64,000 bases of DNA from Corallibacter vietnamensis (GCF_039537875.1 NZ_BAABBI010000001.1:310001-374000), one strand, 5' to 3'. Shown: positions 26,281 through 35,064, numbered from the stretch's first letter. Numbers and translations are program-made. Notes: generated from the sequence alone by a model not told the origin.

Positions 26281-26742
26281 TTAGGACACGAGCTCTTCTT
26301 GAACTTTTTCTGTATTAATTGCCGATTGTATGGCGTTTTTATGCTTAACTAAAACCGCATCAATACTTGGCGGAAGCGTTCTGTCTTTCAAAACATCTTT
26401 ATATTCATCTAGACTTGTTTTTTCTCCACGAATTGCTTCCTCTAGAATAGCTTCTTCGTCATTTGTTGTGAATGTCGATTTTAAATTCATCCAACCTCTA
26501 TGAGCTGCACCTTTTAAACTACCTGATTCTTCTGGTAATTCGCCGTACTGCAAAATCTCTGTTCGTAGTTCTTTTGCAAACTGACTACGTTCTGTTGCTC
26601 TTCGTTTGAAAAACATTTTAAGGTTTGGATTTTCTACATTTTTCATAGCGTTAGTATAACCCTTTTCAGCGTCATAATTTTTCACTAATAAGTTGTTTAA
26701 TTTGTTTGAAATTTCTTCTGAATACTTCATTTTCTTTGACAT
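26281..26742 (-). CDS. PA2169-family four-helix-bundle protein (DUF2383)
   Basis: This 153-residue all-helical protein belongs to the PA2169/DUF2383 family, ferritin-like four-helix bundles. The helices carry the typical repeated positions: KLNNLLVKNYDAEKGYTNA (helix 1), MFFKRRATERSQFAKELR (helix 2), the SGSLKGAAHRGWMNLKS link and EEAILEEAIRGEKTSLDEY (helix 3). These proteins are linked to stress in many bacteria but have no proven activity. An internal ATG at 26730 is an alternative start. It is flanked by terminators and seems to be a single-gene unit. Confidence 0.88.
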   Translation of the reverse strand: MSKKMKYSEEISNKLNNLLVKNYDAEKGYTNAMKNVENPNLKMFFKRRATERSQFAKELRTEILQYGELPEESGSLKGAAHRGWMNLKSTFTTNDEEAILEEAIRGEKTSLDEYKDVLKDRTLPPSIDAVLVKHKNAIQSAINTEKVQEELVS

Positions 26743-26864
26743 TTAAATTTCAATAAATTCTTTATAGATGCGTATTGTTTCACATCTGCTATTTTTAGTA
26801 TACAAGAAATATGAAGTCATGTCAAGTTTTAAGCTTATAATCTCAAAAACTTTAAGAATCCTTA

Positions 26865-26894
26865 ACAAAAAACGCAGCCTTTTGAGCTGCGTTT
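26865..26894 (-). terminator. Terminator after the TSP3-repeat lipoprotein gene
   Basis: A 9-bp stem AAACGCAGC/GCTGCGTTT (26870-26878 with 26886-26894) is followed on the minus strand by six T residues, 22 bp after the stop at 26916. Confidence 0.8.
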
Positions 26895-26915
26895 GTTAAT
26901 GTTTTTAAGATTTTT

Positions 26916-27926
26916 CTATAGTGAATCTAAATAATCTGGAGTTCCGTTTGCGTTAGAATCTTCTGCATCATCTGGATTACCATCACCATTTGGATCTGGG
27001 TTTTCACTTATAGTTAATATAGTATCATTATCATCATCATTATCTAAATAATTTGGAATACCGTCTGCATCGGTATCATCATTTAAAAAGTCTCCGTCTA
27101 TATCTAAATCTTCGTATTGCGTTAAAATACTATCTCCATCATCGTCAGTATCTAAATAATCTGGAGTTCCATCAGCATCTGTATCGTCATTTGTTGGGTC
27201 TCCGTCTCCATCAATGTCTTCATTTATTGATAAAATTCCATCATTATCATCATCACCACAATACAGACTATCAATAAGATCTTGGATCATTCCTGTAGAA
27301 TCAACACACGCATTTTGTTGTTGTATTAACGCATTTACATAAGCTGTACATAATTCAGGGTAATCATTATGATAAGTTCCTACAGCTTCATAGTTTGTTC
27401 TAGCAACCTCAACAGCAGCAACTGCATCATCACAAGCAAAAACTTCGGCTGCAGAGAATGGCAAAGGAATATCAAAAAATACGCCTTCACTCATGTTTAC
27501 CGTATGTCTTCCTGAAGCAGAATATGCGTTAAACCTGAACTCTCCAGAAATAGTGTTTGACAAAACATTATATCTAGTTACAATGATTAACCCATCAGCC
27601 GGATAAACATGATTATCGCCATCTGGAACATTTTTAGTAGAGTATTCTATATCTTGAATATCAACAAAAATAGCTTCGCTTGGTTGACTTTCTCCTAACT
27701 CGTAGTTCCCTATGGCTGGCGAAGGGATTACCAGTTTTACAGTTTCGTAATTATCACCTCCTGAAATTTCAATATCACCATCATCATTTAGGTTTGCTTC
27801 ATAGTAAACAGCTTTCCATAAATTTCCATCTTTCTTTCCTTGTAAAGCAGGCGTATTAAACTCTATTTCGTCACCACAACCAACTATAGTAAGCAAAGCA
27901 ACAATAAAAACACATAGTTTTTTCAT
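26916..27926 (-). CDS. Lipoprotein with thrombospondin type 3 calcium-binding repeats
   Basis: This 336-residue surface lipoprotein has a lipobox Cys at residue 17 (KKLCVFIVALLTIVGC). Residues 20-220 form a strand-rich region without a clear family name, with four Cys between about 165 and 225 (FACDDAV, ELCTAY, NACVDST, LYCGDDD). From about residue 225 it turns into acidic TSP3-like repeats (DGDGDPTNDDTDADGTPDYL, then DIDGDFLNDDTDADGIPNYL and a shorter last unit), which bind calcium in known proteins. There is no T9SS sorting domain. A possible -7 element TATTTTTG on the minus strand (27972-27965) is 39 bp upstream of the ATG. Confidence 0.8.
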   Translation of the reverse strand: MKKLCVFIVALLTIVGCGDEIEFNTPALQGKKDGNLWKAVYYEANLNDDGDIEISGGDNYETVKLVIPSPAIGNYELGESQPSEAIFVDIQDIEYSTKNVPDGDNHVYPADGLIIVTRYNVLSNTISGEFRFNAYSASGRHTVNMSEGVFFDIPLPFSAAEVFACDDAVAAVEVARTNYEAVGTYHNDYPELCTAYVNALIQQQNACVDSTGMIQDLIDSLYCGDDDNDGILSINEDIDGDGDPTNDDTDADGTPDYLDTDDDGDSILTQYEDLDIDGDFLNDDTDADGIPNYLDNDDDNDTILTISENPDPNGDGNPDDAEDSNANGTPDYLDSL

Positions 27927-28010
27927 AGTATAATTTTGAATTATTTTTAGTGATTTAAAGGACTCAAAAATAGAATAAAAAAAATAAACATATTCATTTT
28001 ATATAATTAA

Positions 28011-28039
28011 TTGGAAATTAAAAAAATATAGTATCTTTG
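28011..28039 (+). promoter_or_regulatory. Promoter of rpsP
   Basis: TTG at 28011-28013, 18-nt spacer and TATCTTTG at 28032-28039 match the Bacteroidetes consensus, 47 bp upstream of the ATG. Confidence 0.85.
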
Positions 28040-28086
28040 CACCCTCATTAATAACAGAGGTCGAGAACCTCACTAATTAATTATTT

Positions 28087-28602
28087 ATGCCAGTAAAAAT
28101 TAGATTACAAAGACACGGTAAAAAAGGAAAACCTTACTACTGGATTGTTGCAGCTGATGCACGATCAAAAAGAGATGGTAAATACCTAGAAAAATTAGGT
28201 ACTTACAACCCTAACACAAATCCTGCTACTATTGAATTAGATGTAGACGGAGCTGTAACATGGCTACAGAATGGTGCACAACCAACTGATACTGCCAGAG
28301 CTATTTTATCTTACAAAGGCGCTTTACTTAAAAATCACCTTGCTGGTGGTGTAAGAAAAGGAGCTTTAACTGAAGAGCAAGCTGAAGCTAAATTCAACGC
28401 TTGGTTAGAAGAAAAAACTGGTAAGATTGATGCTAAAAAAGACGGATTATCTAAAGCTGAAGCAGATGCTAAAGCTAAAGCTCTTGAAGCTGAAAAAGCT
28501 GTAAACGAAGCTAGAATTGCTGCAAACGCACCAGTTGTAGAAGAAACAGCTACTGAAGATGCTCCTGAAACTGAAGTTGAAGCTTCAAACGAAGAAGAGT
28601 AA
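28087..28602 (+). CDS. rpsP: 30S ribosomal protein S16
   Basis: S16 is an assembly protein of the small ribosomal subunit. The core (PVKIRLQRHGKKGKPYYWIV, then KYLEKLGTYNPNTNP) occupies about the first 80 residues. The protein is 171 residues, about twice the E. coli S16, because of a C-terminal Ala/Glu/Lys-rich tail ending in DAPETEVEASNEEE; tails of this kind are known in Bacteroidetes S16. It is led by a strong promoter and followed by a terminator, then rimM, the usual rpsP-rimM order. Confidence 0.97.
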   Translation: MPVKIRLQRHGKKGKPYYWIVAADARSKRDGKYLEKLGTYNPNTNPATIELDVDGAVTWLQNGAQPTDTARAILSYKGALLKNHLAGGVRKGALTEEQAEAKFNAWLEEKTGKIDAKKDGLSKAEADAKAKALEAEKAVNEARIAANAPVVEETATEDAPETEVEASNEEE

Positions 28603-28624
28603 AAAAATATTTTTTATACTTTTG

Positions 28625-28653
28625 AACCCAGACATTTTTGTCTGGGTTTTTTT
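28625..28653 (+). terminator. Terminator after rpsP
   Basis: Ten-bp stem AACCCAGACA/TGTCTGGGTT (28625-28634 with 28639-28648) is followed by T7. It may be partly read through into rimM, 54 bp later. Confidence 0.85.
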
Positions 28654-28706
28654 ATGAGTTAGATTAAAAAACAACTCATAACCATGTTTACTTTCACTAA
28701 AAAATT

Positions 28707-29240
28707 ATGCAAAAAAAAGACTGCTTCTATTTAGGTAAAATTGTAAAAAAATATAGTTTCAAAGGTGAACTCCTAATTAAGTTAGATACTGACGAGCCTG
28801 ACTTATACGAAAACCTTGATGCTTTATTTATTGACTTACGAAACAATTTAGTTCCTTTCTTTTTAGAATCCTCTCAATTACATAAGTCTGATTTACTTCG
28901 TGTAAAATTTGAAGATGTAGATACTGAAGCAGATGCAGATGCGCTTATAAAAAGCGATATATATCTACCTTTAGAGTTTTTACCAAAACTTGAAGGCAAT
29001 AAATTTTACTTTCATGAAATTATAGGGTTTACCGTTACAGATATAAATTATGGTGTTGTTGGTACTATTAAAGCTATAAATGATTCTACTGCGCAAGCAC
29101 TTTTTGAAATAGATCGTGATGGTGTAGAAATACTAATACCTATGAATGATGAGTTTATAAATAATGTAGATCGTGCCAATAAAACTATTGTTGTTGAAAC
29201 TCCCGAAGGTTTGATAGATTTATATCTAGATGAAAATTAA
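28707..29240 (+). CDS. rimM: Ribosome maturation factor RimM
   Basis: RimM binds S19 and helps mature the head of the 30S subunit. The 177-residue protein has the N-terminal beta-barrel (DCFYLGKIVKKYSFKGELLI) and the C-terminal PRC-barrel (NKFYFHEIIGFTVTDINYG, then ALFEIDRDGVEILIPMNDEF). The ATG at 28707 gives this start directly. It follows rpsP and precedes a methyltransferase gene by 6 bp. Confidence 0.96.
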   Translation: MQKKDCFYLGKIVKKYSFKGELLIKLDTDEPDLYENLDALFIDLRNNLVPFFLESSQLHKSDLLRVKFEDVDTEADADALIKSDIYLPLEFLPKLEGNKFYFHEIIGFTVTDINYGVVGTIKAINDSTAQALFEIDRDGVEILIPMNDEFINNVDRANKTIVVETPEGLIDLYLDEN

Positions 29241-29246
29241 CACACA

Positions 29247-29960
29247 ATGAACAAGCCTTTTCATTTTAAACAATTCACAGTCCATCAAGACCGTTGCGCT
29301 ATGAAAATTGGTACAGATGGCGTATTACTTGGTGCTTGGTCAAGTCTAGAACACCAACCTTTTTCTATACTAGACATTGGTGCAGGAACCGGCATTCTTT
29401 CTTTAATGCTAGCGCAACGTAGTCAAGCAGAAATAATAGATGCTATTGAGATTGACGATGAAGCTTACGAACAATGCGTTGACAACTTTGAACAATCACC
29501 TTGGGGAGACAGATTGTTTTGTTATCATGCATCACTTGATGAATTTACTGAAGAAATTGAAGACACTTATGATTTGATAATCTCAAACCCTCCTTTTTAT
29601 TCAGAAAACTATAAAACAGATAACCAACAAAGAGATTTAGCAAGGTTTCAAGACGCCATGCCTTTTACCCATTTGTTAAACAGCGCCTCAAAATTACTTT
29701 CAGAAAACGGTGTTTTTTCGGTAGTCATCCCACATCAAGAAGAAAAACATTTTATAGAGCTCGCTTCAAAAGTTGCTTTATACCCAAACAAGATACTGCA
29801 TGTAAAAGGGACTCCAGATTCAGAAATTAAACGCAGTCTCATAGATTTTTCTTTCAAAAAAAGCACCATAAACACTTCAGAGCTAATTATAGAAACGTCT
29901 CGACATAATTATACCGAAGATTATAAAAACCTTACCAAAGATTTCTACTTAAAAATGTAG
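29247..29960 (+). CDS. trmN6: tRNA1(Val) (adenine-37-N6)-methyltransferase-like (TrmN6)
   Basis: This 237-residue class I SAM methyltransferase is of the YfiC/TrmN6 type, which methylates A37 of tRNA1-Val in E. coli. The start FHFKQFTVHQDRCAMKIGTD is typical; SAM binding is by LDIGAGTGILSLMLAQ (about residues 45-60) and the N6-adenine motif is NPPFY near residue 115. It lies 6 bp after rimM, so it is in a translation-related operon with rpsP and rimM. Confidence 0.9.
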   Translation: MNKPFHFKQFTVHQDRCAMKIGTDGVLLGAWSSLEHQPFSILDIGAGTGILSLMLAQRSQAEIIDAIEIDDEAYEQCVDNFEQSPWGDRLFCYHASLDEFTEEIEDTYDLIISNPPFYSENYKTDNQQRDLARFQDAMPFTHLLNSASKLLSENGVFSVVIPHQEEKHFIELASKVALYPNKILHVKGTPDSEIKRSLIDFSFKKSTINTSELIIETSRHNYTEDYKNLTKDFYLKM

Positions 29961-29967
29961 TTTAAAA

Positions 29968-29998
29968 TTGTACACTGAAAACGTTTTCGTTATTTTTG
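29968..29998 (+). promoter_or_regulatory. Promoter of the acyl-CoA dehydrogenase gene
   Basis: TTG at 29968-29970, 20-nt spacer and TATTTTTG at 29991-29998 match the Bacteroidetes consensus, 25 bp before the ATG at 30024. Confidence 0.7.
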
Positions 29999-30023
29999 AG
30001 GAGCAATTAAAACTAAAAAACTG

Positions 30024-31202
30024 ATGAAGCCAGATTTATTTGAAGCTCCAGACTATTACAATCTAGACGAATTACTTTCAGACGAACATAAACTAGTACG
30101 TGATGCTGCCCGAGAATGGGTAAAACGCGATGTATCACCAATTATTGAAGACTATGCTCAAAAAGCCGAATTTCCAGAACAAATCATTAATGGTTTAGCT
30201 GAAATTGGTGCTTTCGGACCTTATATTCCAGAAGAATATGGTGGTGCAGGATTAGATCAAATTTCTTACGGATTAATCATGCAAGAAATTGAGCGTGGAG
30301 ATTCTGGTGTACGAAGCACTGCTTCTGTACAATCATCGTTAGTTATGTATCCTATTTGGAAATATGGTAACGAAGAACAACGACAAAAATATTTACCAAA
30401 GTTAGCTTCTGGTGAATGGATGGGCTGTTTTGGATTAACCGAGCCTGACCACGGATCAAACCCTGGTGGCATGGTTACTAATTTTAAAGATATGGGCGAC
30501 CACTATCTTTTAAATGGTGCTAAAATGTGGATAAGTAATGCCCCATTTGCTCAAGTAGCTGTTGTTTGGGCTAAAAATGAAGAAGGACGAATTCACGGTC
30601 TTATTGTAGAGCGTGGCATGGAAGGTTTTTCTACTCCTGAAACACATAACAAATGGTCATTACGTGCTTCTGCAACAGGTGAACTTATCTTTGACAACGT
30701 GAAAGTACCTAAAGAGAATTTATTACCTAACAAATCAGGACTAGGCGCTCCACTTGGATGTTTAGACTCTGCGCGTTATGGTATTGCTTGGGGAGCTATT
30801 GGTGCCGCTATGGATTGTTATGACACAGCTTTAAGATACAGCAAAGAGCGTACGCAATTTGGTAAACCAATAGGACAATTTCAATTACAGCAAAAGAAAT
30901 TAGCAGAAATGATTACCGAAATCACCAAAGCGCAACTTTTAACATGGCGTTTAGGTGTATTACGTAACGAAGGTAAAGCTACATCTGCTCAAATTTCTAT
31001 GGCAAAACGTAACAATGTCGATATGGCTATTAATATTGCTAGAGAAGCTAGACAAATGCTAGGTGGCATGGGAATTACCGGAGAATACAGCATTATGCGT
31101 CATTCTATGAATTTAGAAAGTGTAATTACTTATGAAGGAACTCATGACATTCACTTATTAATTACAGGGTTAGATATTACTGGTTTAAATGCCTTTAAAT
31201 AA
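30024..31202 (+). CDS. Acyl-CoA dehydrogenase, glutaryl-CoA dehydrogenase-like
   Basis: This 392-residue FAD enzyme belongs to the acyl-CoA dehydrogenase family. The flavin region reads GCFGLTEPDHGSNPGGMVT (about residues 134-152) and WISNAPFAQVAVVWAK. The catalytic base is E371 in ITYEGTHDIHLL, the position used by glutaryl- and short-chain enzymes, and the ending LLITGLDITGLNAF resembles glutaryl-CoA dehydrogenase. That would fit lysine and tryptophan degradation, and a saccharopine dehydrogenase is encoded 24 kb away in this window. The exact substrate needs biochemical confirmation. It is transcribed alone. Confidence 0.88.
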   Translation: MKPDLFEAPDYYNLDELLSDEHKLVRDAAREWVKRDVSPIIEDYAQKAEFPEQIINGLAEIGAFGPYIPEEYGGAGLDQISYGLIMQEIERGDSGVRSTASVQSSLVMYPIWKYGNEEQRQKYLPKLASGEWMGCFGLTEPDHGSNPGGMVTNFKDMGDHYLLNGAKMWISNAPFAQVAVVWAKNEEGRIHGLIVERGMEGFSTPETHNKWSLRASATGELIFDNVKVPKENLLPNKSGLGAPLGCLDSARYGIAWGAIGAAMDCYDTALRYSKERTQFGKPIGQFQLQQKKLAEMITEITKAQLLTWRLGVLRNEGKATSAQISMAKRNNVDMAINIAREARQMLGGMGITGEYSIMRHSMNLESVITYEGTHDIHLLITGLDITGLNAFK

Positions 31203-31229
31203 TATACCTTGACAAATAAAAAACTTACA

Positions 31230-31260
31230 AAAGCGAATCTAATTTAGGTTCGCTTTTTTT
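31230..31260 (+). terminator. Terminator after acyl-CoA dehydrogenase gene
   Basis: A ten-bp stem AAGCGAATCTA with TAGGTTCGCTT (one G-T pair) and a T-run ending at 31260. Confidence 0.8.
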
Positions 31261-31275
31261 ATTTACATTTACTTT

Positions 31276-32175
31276 ATGTTTTCATCTAAAAAACGACTTG
31301 ACAAAGCATATAAAGAAGCCAAAGTTATAGACTTTGACAATGCTAGTAAGTTTATTTTTTTTAGTGACTGTCATCGAGGCGACAATAGTTTTGCCGATGA
31401 TTTTGCTAACAATAGAAACATTTACTTTCACGCTTTAAAGCATTACTATGCTGAAGGCTTCAGCTATTGCGAGCTTGGTGATGGCGACGAACTTTGGGAA
31501 AACCTTTCTTTTACACCTATTCTTGAAGCACATAAAAATGTATACAATCTTATGAAGTTGTTTTATCAACAAGACAGACTACATATGATTTGGGGCAATC
31601 ATGATATGGTTTACAGAAACCCTAATTACGTAAAAAGAAACCTTTTTACATACTTTGATGCAAAAACAGGAAAAGAAGAATCTTTATTTCCTAATATTCA
31701 ATACCATGAAGGCATTGTATTAAAACATTGTGAAACCGAACAACAATTGTTTTTAACTCACGGACACCAAGCAGATTGGTGGAATTATACATTCTGGAAG
31801 TGGAGCCGCTTTTTAGTTAGAGTTCTTTGGAAACCACTAAATGTAATGGGCATTGCAGACCCTACAAGTCCAGCAAAAAACTACAAAGAACTTATTAAGG
31901 TTGAAAAACGTACTAAAAAATGGATTATTGAGAACAACAATTTAATCACTATTACCGGTCATACGCATAGACCAAGATTTCCTGAACCTGGTGATATTGC
32001 ATTTTTTAATGATGGTAGTTGTGTACATCCAAGAAGCATCACAGGACTTGAAATTGAAAACGGTGAAATATCCTTGATAAAATGGCAAGTTGCCACAAAA
32101 GAAGATGGCACACTTCAAATTGTACGTGTTCTGCTAGAAGGTCCTAAAAAGTTAATTGATTATAAAACGGAATAA
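31276..32175 (+). CDS. Metallophosphoesterase
   Basis: This 299-residue protein is a calcineurin-like metallophosphoesterase. The five metal motifs are visible: SDCHRGDN near residue 29 (first motif DxH with Cys between), GDGDELWE near residue 67, WGNHDMVYRN (GNHD/E), FLTHGHQADWW near residue 160, and TGHTHRPRFP near residue 228. The layout resembles LpxH/UDP-2,3-diacylglucosamine hydrolase relatives, but it is longer and that function cannot be assumed. It is convergent with the ferredoxin gene, only 7 bp apart. Confidence 0.88.
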   Translation: MFSSKKRLDKAYKEAKVIDFDNASKFIFFSDCHRGDNSFADDFANNRNIYFHALKHYYAEGFSYCELGDGDELWENLSFTPILEAHKNVYNLMKLFYQQDRLHMIWGNHDMVYRNPNYVKRNLFTYFDAKTGKEESLFPNIQYHEGIVLKHCETEQQLFLTHGHQADWWNYTFWKWSRFLVRVLWKPLNVMGIADPTSPAKNYKELIKVEKRTKKWIIENNNLITITGHTHRPRFPEPGDIAFFNDGSCVHPRSITGLEIENGEISLIKWQVATKEDGTLQIVRVLLEGPKKLIDYKTE

Positions 32176-32182
32176 AAAAACA

Positions 32183-32518
32183 TTAGCTTTCTGGAGCTAG
32201 TTCTATTTTAAGTCCGTTCATTTCTGGAGCAATTTGAATTTGGCAACCTAAACGACTATTATCTTTCACATCAAAAGCTTCACTTAACATAGCTTCTTCA
32301 TCATCTTGCATTTCAGGCAACTCATGATTTGAAAGCACATAGCATTGACATGAAGCGCACATAGCCATACCGCCACAAACACCTATAGTTCCTTCTGGAG
32401 CTAATTCGTAACTACGAACAACCTCCATAAGATTCATTGCCATATCTGTAGGTGCATCTATTTCATGAGAAACACCATCGCGGTCTATAATGGTTATTTT
32501 AATATCTTGACCTTCCAT
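32183..32518 (-). CDS. 2Fe-2S ferredoxin (adrenodoxin-like)
   Basis: This 111-residue electron carrier has four cluster cysteines spaced as in adrenodoxin-type ferredoxins: C48, C54, C57 (VCGGMAMCASC) and C92 (RLGCQIQI). An extra Cys59 is not part of the usual set. The gene overlaps the upstream flavoprotein gene by one base, strong evidence that the flavoprotein is its reductase. NifU and Mrp genes follow the pattern of an Fe-S assembly neighbourhood just upstream. Confidence 0.93.
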   Translation of the reverse strand: MEGQDIKITIIDRDGVSHEIDAPTDMAMNLMEVVRSYELAPEGTIGVCGGMAMCASCQCYVLSNHELPEMQDDEEAMLSEAFDVKDNSRLGCQIQIAPEMNGLKIELAPES

Positions 32519-33579
32519 TAATCTATAGCTTTTACAACGGCTTTTGGTGCTTCTTTACGCGTACCATCAAAACCATCTACACCAGCTACGGTTGTATATT
32601 TAAGAACGTAGCGTTTTCCTGGATTTATAATTTGATAGGCTGCTTGACACATTAATGTTGCTTCATGAAATCCACAAAGTATTAGCTTTAATTTTCCTGG
32701 ATAGGTATTACCATCTCCTATAGCAAAAATACCAGGTATGTTGGTTTGATAGTCTAATGCATTGTTAACTTTAATGGCATTTTTTTCAATTTCTAAACCC
32801 CAATTAGCTATAGGACCTAATTTTGGTGATAAACCAAAAAGAGGTACAAAGTGATCACATTCTATTTCAAATTCTTTTTCAATATGTTGTGCTTGTTTTA
32901 CAACTACTGCATTAACTTTTTTATCACCAACAATACCGATAACTTCGGCCGGCGTAATTAAGTTAATTTTTCCTTGATTTTTTAATTCTTGAACCTTTTC
33001 TACAGAATCTAAATGTCCTCTAAACTCATTACGTCTATGAATTAAAGTTACCTCAGAGGCAACGTCACTTAAAAATATACTCCAGTCTAAAGCAGAATCG
33101 CCACCACCAGCGATAACTACTTTTTTATCTCTGTATAGTTCTGGTTCTTTAATCATATACTCAACACCTTTATCTTCAAAATCAGCAATGTTATGAATTA
33201 CAGGTTTACGCGGTTCAAAACTACCTAGACCACTAGCTATTGCTACAACAGGTGCATGGTGTTTAGTTCCTTTGTTAGTGGTTACTATAAAGCTACCATC
33301 TTCTTGTTTCTCTATAGTATCAGCACGCTCTCCTAAAGTAAAACCTGGTTCAAACTGTTTGCATTGCTCAAGCAATTTTTCAGTTAAATCACCTGCTAAT
33401 ATTTCTGGGTAAGCAGGAATATCATAAATAGGTTTTTTAGGATAAAGTTCTGAACATTGCCCTCCTGGTTGTGGCAAGGCATCTATAAGGTGACATTTTA
33501 GTTTTAATAAGCCAGCTTCAAATACAGTAAATAATCCTGTAGGACCAGCACCTATAATAAGTATATCGGTTTTAATCAT
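32518..33579 (-). CDS. Ferredoxin--NADP reductase (thioredoxin-reductase-like)
   Basis: This 353-residue flavoprotein has the thioredoxin-reductase fold: FAD site IIGAGPTGLF (residues 7-16), LPQPGGQCSELYP, NAD(P) site VVIAGGGDSALDWSIFL near residue 150, and the second FAD motif FAIGDGNTYPG near residue 290. The CxxC redox pair of thioredoxin reductases is absent, which marks the ferredoxin/flavodoxin-NADP reductase group. Its adjoining ferredoxin gene overlaps by one base. A -7-like TATTTTTG on the minus strand (33607-33600) is 20 bp upstream of the ATG, so the pair may have its own promoter. Confidence 0.92.
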   Translation of the reverse strand: MIKTDILIIGAGPTGLFTVFEAGLLKLKCHLIDALPQPGGQCSELYPKKPIYDIPAYPEILAGDLTEKLLEQCKQFEPGFTLGERADTIEKQEDGSFIVTTNKGTKHHAPVVAIASGLGSFEPRKPVIHNIADFEDKGVEYMIKEPELYRDKKVVIAGGGDSALDWSIFLSDVASEVTLIHRRNEFRGHLDSVEKVQELKNQGKINLITPAEVIGIVGDKKVNAVVVKQAQHIEKEFEIECDHFVPLFGLSPKLGPIANWGLEIEKNAIKVNNALDYQTNIPGIFAIGDGNTYPGKLKLILCGFHEATLMCQAAYQIINPGKRYVLKYTTVAGVDGFDGTRKEAPKAVVKAID

Positions 33580-33646
33580 GAATAGATTTTTTCAGGAAAC
33601 AAAAATAACATTGAGTGTTTATAGTAAATATGATTTATATCACTTT

Positions 33647-33889
33647 TTAGGCAACAACATTAATAACTTGCTCTATTTGCGGTACATATTTTTTGATAGT
33701 CATCTCAACTCCAGATTTTAGAGTCATTTGATTAACACTACAGTTTGTACAAGCACCTTCTAACTGCACTTTTACTAGTTTATCATCTTCTATAGATAAT
33801 AATGAAATGTTACCGCCATCACTTTGTAAAAAGGGACGAATTTCTTCAAGTGCTTTTTCTACATTTATTCTTATTTGCTCACTAGTCAT
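33647..33889 (-). CDS. NifU-like Fe-S scaffold domain protein
   Basis: This 80-residue protein is a stand-alone NifU C-terminal domain that carries an Fe-S cluster at its CxxC (C47 and C50 in LEGACTNCSVNQMTL). It delivers clusters to target proteins. It is 4 bp downstream of the Mrp gene on the same strand, so the two probably work together in cluster delivery. Confidence 0.95.
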   Translation of the reverse strand: MTSEQIRINVEKALEEIRPFLQSDGGNISLLSIEDDKLVKVQLEGACTNCSVNQMTLKSGVEMTIKKYVPQIEQVINVVA

Positions 33890-33893
33890 ACGA

Positions 33894-35033
33894 TTATTTT
33901 TTAACTGCTGAACAACCAGCCATTGTTGTTATTTTAATTGCTTCAGTTGGTGGTAAAGCATCATTACGTCTCACAACTTCCTGAACTACATTTTGAGTAA
34001 TTCTCTCAAAAGATCTCTCTAGTGGTGTTGCTGTTTGTAAAGCTACTGGACGACCAATATCTCCTGCTTCTCGAATGCTTTGTACTAGAGGAATTTCTCC
34101 TAAAAACGGAACTTCTAAATCTTCTGAAAGGTTTTTTGCACCTTCTTTACCAAAGATATAATATTTATTATCTGGCAATTCTTCTGGTGTAAAATATGCC
34201 ATATTTTCTATAATACCTAAAACTGGCACATTGATACTTTGTTGTTGAAACATAGCAACACCTTTTTTAGCATCGGCAAGTGCGACATTTTGCGGCGTAC
34301 TCACTACAACAGCTCCTGTAATTGGTAATGCCTGCATAATGCTTAAATGAATGTCTCCTGTTCCCGGAGGTAAGTCTAATAATAAAAAGTCTAATTCACC
34401 CCAATCAGCATCAAAAATCATTTGGTTTAAAGCTTTTGAAGCCATTGGTCCACGCCAAATAACTGCTTGGTCTGGTTTGGTAAAAAATCCTATTGATAAA
34501 ATTTTAACACCATAACTTTCTATAGGCTTCATTTTAGATTTTCCACCTACATTTACAGATAATGGACGTTCGTTTTCAACATCATACATTATAGGAATTG
34601 AAGGCCCATAAATATCAGCATCTAAAACACCAACTTTAAATCCCATTTTGGCTAATGTTGCTGCTAAATTTGCTGTTACTGTAGATTTACCAACACCGCC
34701 TTTACCGGATGCAACCGCAACTATATTTTGGATACCCGGTATAGGGTTTCCTTTAATTTCGTTTTTAGGTTTTGCTGGAGCTTCAACTTTTATATTGACT
34801 TTTATTTTTGCTTTTTCATACACTTTATCGTGTATGACTTTCATAATTTCTACTTCGGTTTTCTTTTTAGCTTGTAGACTTGGGTTATTTATAGTAACAT
34901 CAACTATAACTTCGTCGCCAAAAGTAACCACATTTGTTACTGCGCCACTCTCTACCATATTTTGTCCTTCACCAGGCGCAGAAATGGTTTCAAGGGCTTT
35001 AAGTATATCTTGTTTAACTAACTTCACTTTCAA
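33894..35033 (-). CDS. Mrp/ApbC-family P-loop ATPase
   Basis: This 379-residue protein has an N-terminal MIP18/DUF59 domain (about residues 1-90) and a ParA-type ATPase domain. The deviant Walker A is ASGKGGVGKSTVT (K111, K116); DADIYGPSIP and LLLDLPPGTGD follow. Mrp/ApbC proteins carry or transfer Fe-S clusters. The usual CxxC beyond the ENMAYF element is missing: it reads YFTPEELPDNKYYIFG, and the whole protein has a single Cys (C374). It is operonic with the NifU-like gene. Promoter element TATATTTG is on the minus strand at 35064-35057. Confidence 0.93.
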   Translation of the reverse strand: MKVKLVKQDILKALETISAPGEGQNMVESGAVTNVVTFGDEVIVDVTINNPSLQAKKKTEVEIMKVIHDKVYEKAKIKVNIKVEAPAKPKNEIKGNPIPGIQNIVAVASGKGGVGKSTVTANLAATLAKMGFKVGVLDADIYGPSIPIMYDVENERPLSVNVGGKSKMKPIESYGVKILSIGFFTKPDQAVIWRGPMASKALNQMIFDADWGELDFLLLDLPPGTGDIHLSIMQALPITGAVVVSTPQNVALADAKKGVAMFQQQSINVPVLGIIENMAYFTPEELPDNKYYIFGKEGAKNLSEDLEVPFLGEIPLVQSIREAGDIGRPVALQTATPLERSFERITQNVVQEVVRRNDALPPTEAIKITTMAGCSAVKK

Positions 35034-35056
35034 TAATTTAGATTTATTCTAAAATG

Positions 35057-35064
35057 CAAATATA
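35057..35064 (-). promoter_or_regulatory. -7 element upstream of the Mrp gene
   Basis: TATATTTG on the minus strand is 23 bp from the ATG at 35033. No TTG is seen at the expected distance, only TTC. Confidence 0.5.

Noticed and set aside
26916..27926. TSP3 lipoprotein as a T9SS cargo
   Set aside because: The C-terminus is the last TSP3 repeat ending in NGTPDYLDSL with no YPNP motif or basic end; it is anchored by its lipobox.
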